Source: Sipunculus nudus
Lineage: Eukaryota > Annelida > Sipuncula > Golfingiida > Sipunculidae
Direction of reading: 5' to 3'
Assembly: GCA_026874595.1 (NCBI GenBank)
Contig: CM049319.1
Span: forward strand, 69,501 to 133,500
DNA: 64,000 nucleotides
Below are positions 61,960 to 64,000 of the stretch, in pieces. A program made the translations under genes and the position numbers. Numbering within the stretch: position 1 is the first letter of the stretch; every line of letters begins with the position of its first letter. The notes below the pieces were generated by a model. It saw only the letters and a program-made list of their open reading frames with translations. It made no database searches and had not been told where the DNA came from.

Positions 61960-62208
61960 TCACAGACACACACCACCTTCCATGCTCTCATGCCATAGAT
62001 CTTTATATCTTTCACTATCGCTGGCGACCTTTCCTTTCTTTACCAGTTACCCGTGTCTTTATCATCTTCAGGTGTGTCACACTCGCTCAGCTCCCTTGAT
62101 ATATCTATCTCTCCTGGTCTTAGTCACCTGGCTCTTTCCCTTTAAATCTTTCACGTTTTCACTTCGTCTTTGAATGCTCACTGCCTGTATGTGTATGTGT
62201 GTGTGTGT

Positions 62209-62266
<58 letters not shown>

Positions 62267-63219
62267 GACAGAGAGAGAGAGAGAGAGAGATGGGGAGAGA
62301 AAGATAGAGATAGAATGGGAAAAGTATGTGTTTATATCGTTCAGTAAAGTCAAATACTTGACGGGGTGTTCTCTTTTTTTCATCAGAAATGATGTTTTAG
62401 GAGATCTGTTTATCTGTTTGTTTGCTGTTTAGATTCCTGCTACCACCAGGGTCTGAGGATGCCGGGCAGACCAGGGTAAATACAAATAAATTAGCCGTGC
62501 CGTGCCGGGTAGCTGGCTTTATAATATTCTTGCTTTGGCTACGTTTTATTTCTGTGCCTCAGTTGCAGAGCTTCTGCTTGGGTTCGGTCAGCAGCACTGG
62601 TTGCCTGGTGACGCAAAGTGTTCGATTATTTGCTATGAAGTGCGCCAAATGCGTAAGGCTGGGAAATGTCTAAACAATAAACTATTACAAAACGCACAAT
62701 GTAACTTTTTTGAGCATGTAATTTTCATTAAACTCGCTTTTTCGATCTTATTTGCAATACAGCCGCAGAAATGATTTTTCAGTTGTGACTGGAATATTTA
62801 AAATATAGATAATCGTTACCAATTCTTTTATTTTTCTTTAGTCGGGGAAAATTGAAATAGAAACTACCTGTTTTTTTATTACTATGAAGCAGAATTTCGA
62901 CGAAAGTGTTAGGATATTTTGTAGGGAATATATCAGCCTCCGGCTTATTCCAAGTAATCAGATAACTATTGATATGCTTGCCTAATTTGGTCTACCTGAT
63001 TGCCATGGTAACTGAATACGTTACAATGAATAATACTGCAGAACTGCCTGTGCACGAATGCTGCATGTGTGTCTAAACATGATAATATATTTTAAATGAA
63101 GATTTCGAGATAATGTTAGACGTATAGAATCGACATAATCTAGGGTCTAATCACGTGACTTACAATTATTATTGAAACAACACACAATCCTAACAAATAA
63201 GGATATCTTTCTTTTTGTT
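60947..63219. other. 3' UTR and gene-free sequence with simple repeats
   Basis: It includes (CT)n(CA)n at 61903-61960 and (GT)n/(GA)n/(GACA)n at 62188-62312. A plus-strand stretch 62422-62774 is less AT-rich, with open frames of 83 and 90 codons but no recognised domain. Confidence 0.55.
61347..61352 (+). promoter_or_regulatory. Candidate polyadenylation signal
   Basis: AATAAA, about 400 bp after the stop codon of the collagen-like gene. It is followed by a T/G-rich stretch. It is the first canonical hexamer seen downstream of the stop. Confidence 0.4.
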
Positions 63220-63500
63220 GGGGCGGAGGTGTAATGGTTAAGTTACTGGGCTCATGATCGAGAAGTCAGACCCCCATCGTGCCGAGACCCTTGAGCAAGG
63301 TCCCAACCGCAAATGTGCCACTCTCCACCCATGCAGCAGTAGAAAGGGGTACCAGTAAATACTTGGAAGGTAACCTGCGATGGAGTAGCGCTTCCATCCA
63401 GGAGGAGTTTATCTCCTAGCTTAGTCGCTTCACGCTCCAGAAACCGGGATAACATCCTGCCTGATAAGCCCGTAGGCTTGGGTGTAAAAGCCCAACAGAC
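63220..63500 (+). mobile_element. tRNA-derived SINE
   Basis: GGTGTAATGGTTAAGTTACT gives a good A box, with a degenerate B box near 63265. CCCTTGAGCAAGGTCCCAAC, a signature stretch of many animal SINEs, follows. The body continues to about 63500, where AGACTTTATGTATGCATCTT begins a T-rich tail. A minus-strand frame across it is not a gene. Confidence 0.65.
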
Positions 63501-63544
63501 TTTATGTATGCATCTTTTATTTATTTATTTATAATACATATTTA

Positions 63545-63592
63545 ACCAGGATAGCCTATTCAGCAAAAGCTGTTTTTCAATAGGGTCCTGGT
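63545..63592. repeat. Hairpin of 48 bp
   Basis: ACCAGGATAGCCTATT pairs with AATAGGGTCCTGGT, and the inner AGC/GCT extends the stem. It may be the end of a dispersed repeat that continues to the right edge. Confidence 0.6.
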
Positions 63593-64000
63593 CTAGATGA
63601 TATCGATAAGTACACAGTTAAAAAAGCAAATATGAAAGAACTGAAACTGAAATACATGCATACATAAAAACAGTTATACATACATGGTTTAAAATGATCA
63701 TAGAAAAAAAATTCTTAAATGATATACACGAATATTGAGTAAATAAATTTAAATAAGAGGCCTAACTAAAAATTAAAATATGTAAGATCGTGATTTCTCA
63801 ATAAATATATTACATAATGACACAGTAATATAGGTGATGAATACAAAGACGAAAAGGCACCCGTGAACAAGCTATGAAAAATTATATGGCATAAATTGCT
63901 TGTACAATGATTTAAACTGGTAGAGACTGGTTGTAGATTTGACACTTACAGGTAAAGAATTCAAGTGGATGGGACCAGCATATGCAAGACTTGCTTTAAA
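63593..64000. other. AT-rich right edge, nothing recognised
   Basis: Sequence ends within an AT-rich stretch. The last 60 bp are less AT-rich, and no coding or repeat feature can be supported. Confidence 0.5.

Noticed and set aside
62422-62774. Possible gene downstream of the collagen-like gene
   Set aside because: Two overlapping frames of 83 and 90 codons in different phases, neither with a recognisable domain nor clear splice sites.

Overview
The window looks like nuclear DNA of a multicellular animal, most likely a marine invertebrate of the mollusc/lophotrochozoan type. It is AT-rich and crowded with microsatellites, minisatellites, tRNA-derived SINEs, inverted-repeat elements and decayed LTR retrotransposons. 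The one convincing host gene has introns with GT/AG borders. No rRNA, intact tRNA or CRISPR array was found. Clade placement is inference from repeat content only.

Layout. 1-366: degenerate tandem repeat and a tRNA-derived SINE. 1441-1763: 27-bp minisatellite. 1878-16220: two nested, decayed Ty3/gypsy-like retrotransposons. Element 1 (plus strand) has its 5' LTR at 1878 and the start of its 3' LTR at 6304. Element 2 (minus strand, direct repeats 6615-7414 and 15257-16115) appears to sit inside that 3' LTR, whose far end resurfaces at 16122-16220. Both carry integrase-like sequence upstream of reverse transcriptase, the gene order known from Gmr1-type gypsy elements. 16221-23377: AT-rich, no recognisable gene. 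23378-30585: satellite hub with 47-bp, two unrelated 37-bp, and 18-bp arrays, plus a small inverted-repeat element. 33511-34960: non-autonomous terminal-inverted-repeat (TIR) transposon. 35561-35679: long perfect-arm hairpin. 37255-37722: LINE 3' end. 38085-47126: a 9-kb element with CACTCTAAAAA TIRs, subterminal palindromic repeats at both ends, and remnants of a multi-exon gene on the minus strand.

48604-60946 (plus strand) holds a five-exon gene whose exons join in frame to a 447-residue type I membrane protein: signal peptide, uncharacterised beta-rich ectodomain with three N-glycosylation sequons, 28 uninterrupted collagen Gly-X-Y triplets, one transmembrane helix and a charged 93-residue tail. 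Its introns carry a 38-bp minisatellite, an inverted-repeat element and microsatellites. Downstream are simple repeats and a second tRNA-derived SINE (63220-63500).

Most long open frames in the window come from tandem repeats whose unit lengths are multiples of three or lack stops, and are not genes. The best candidates for something undescribed are the membrane collagen-like gene, the 9-kb TIR element with its carried gene, and the nested pair of integrase-first gypsy elements.
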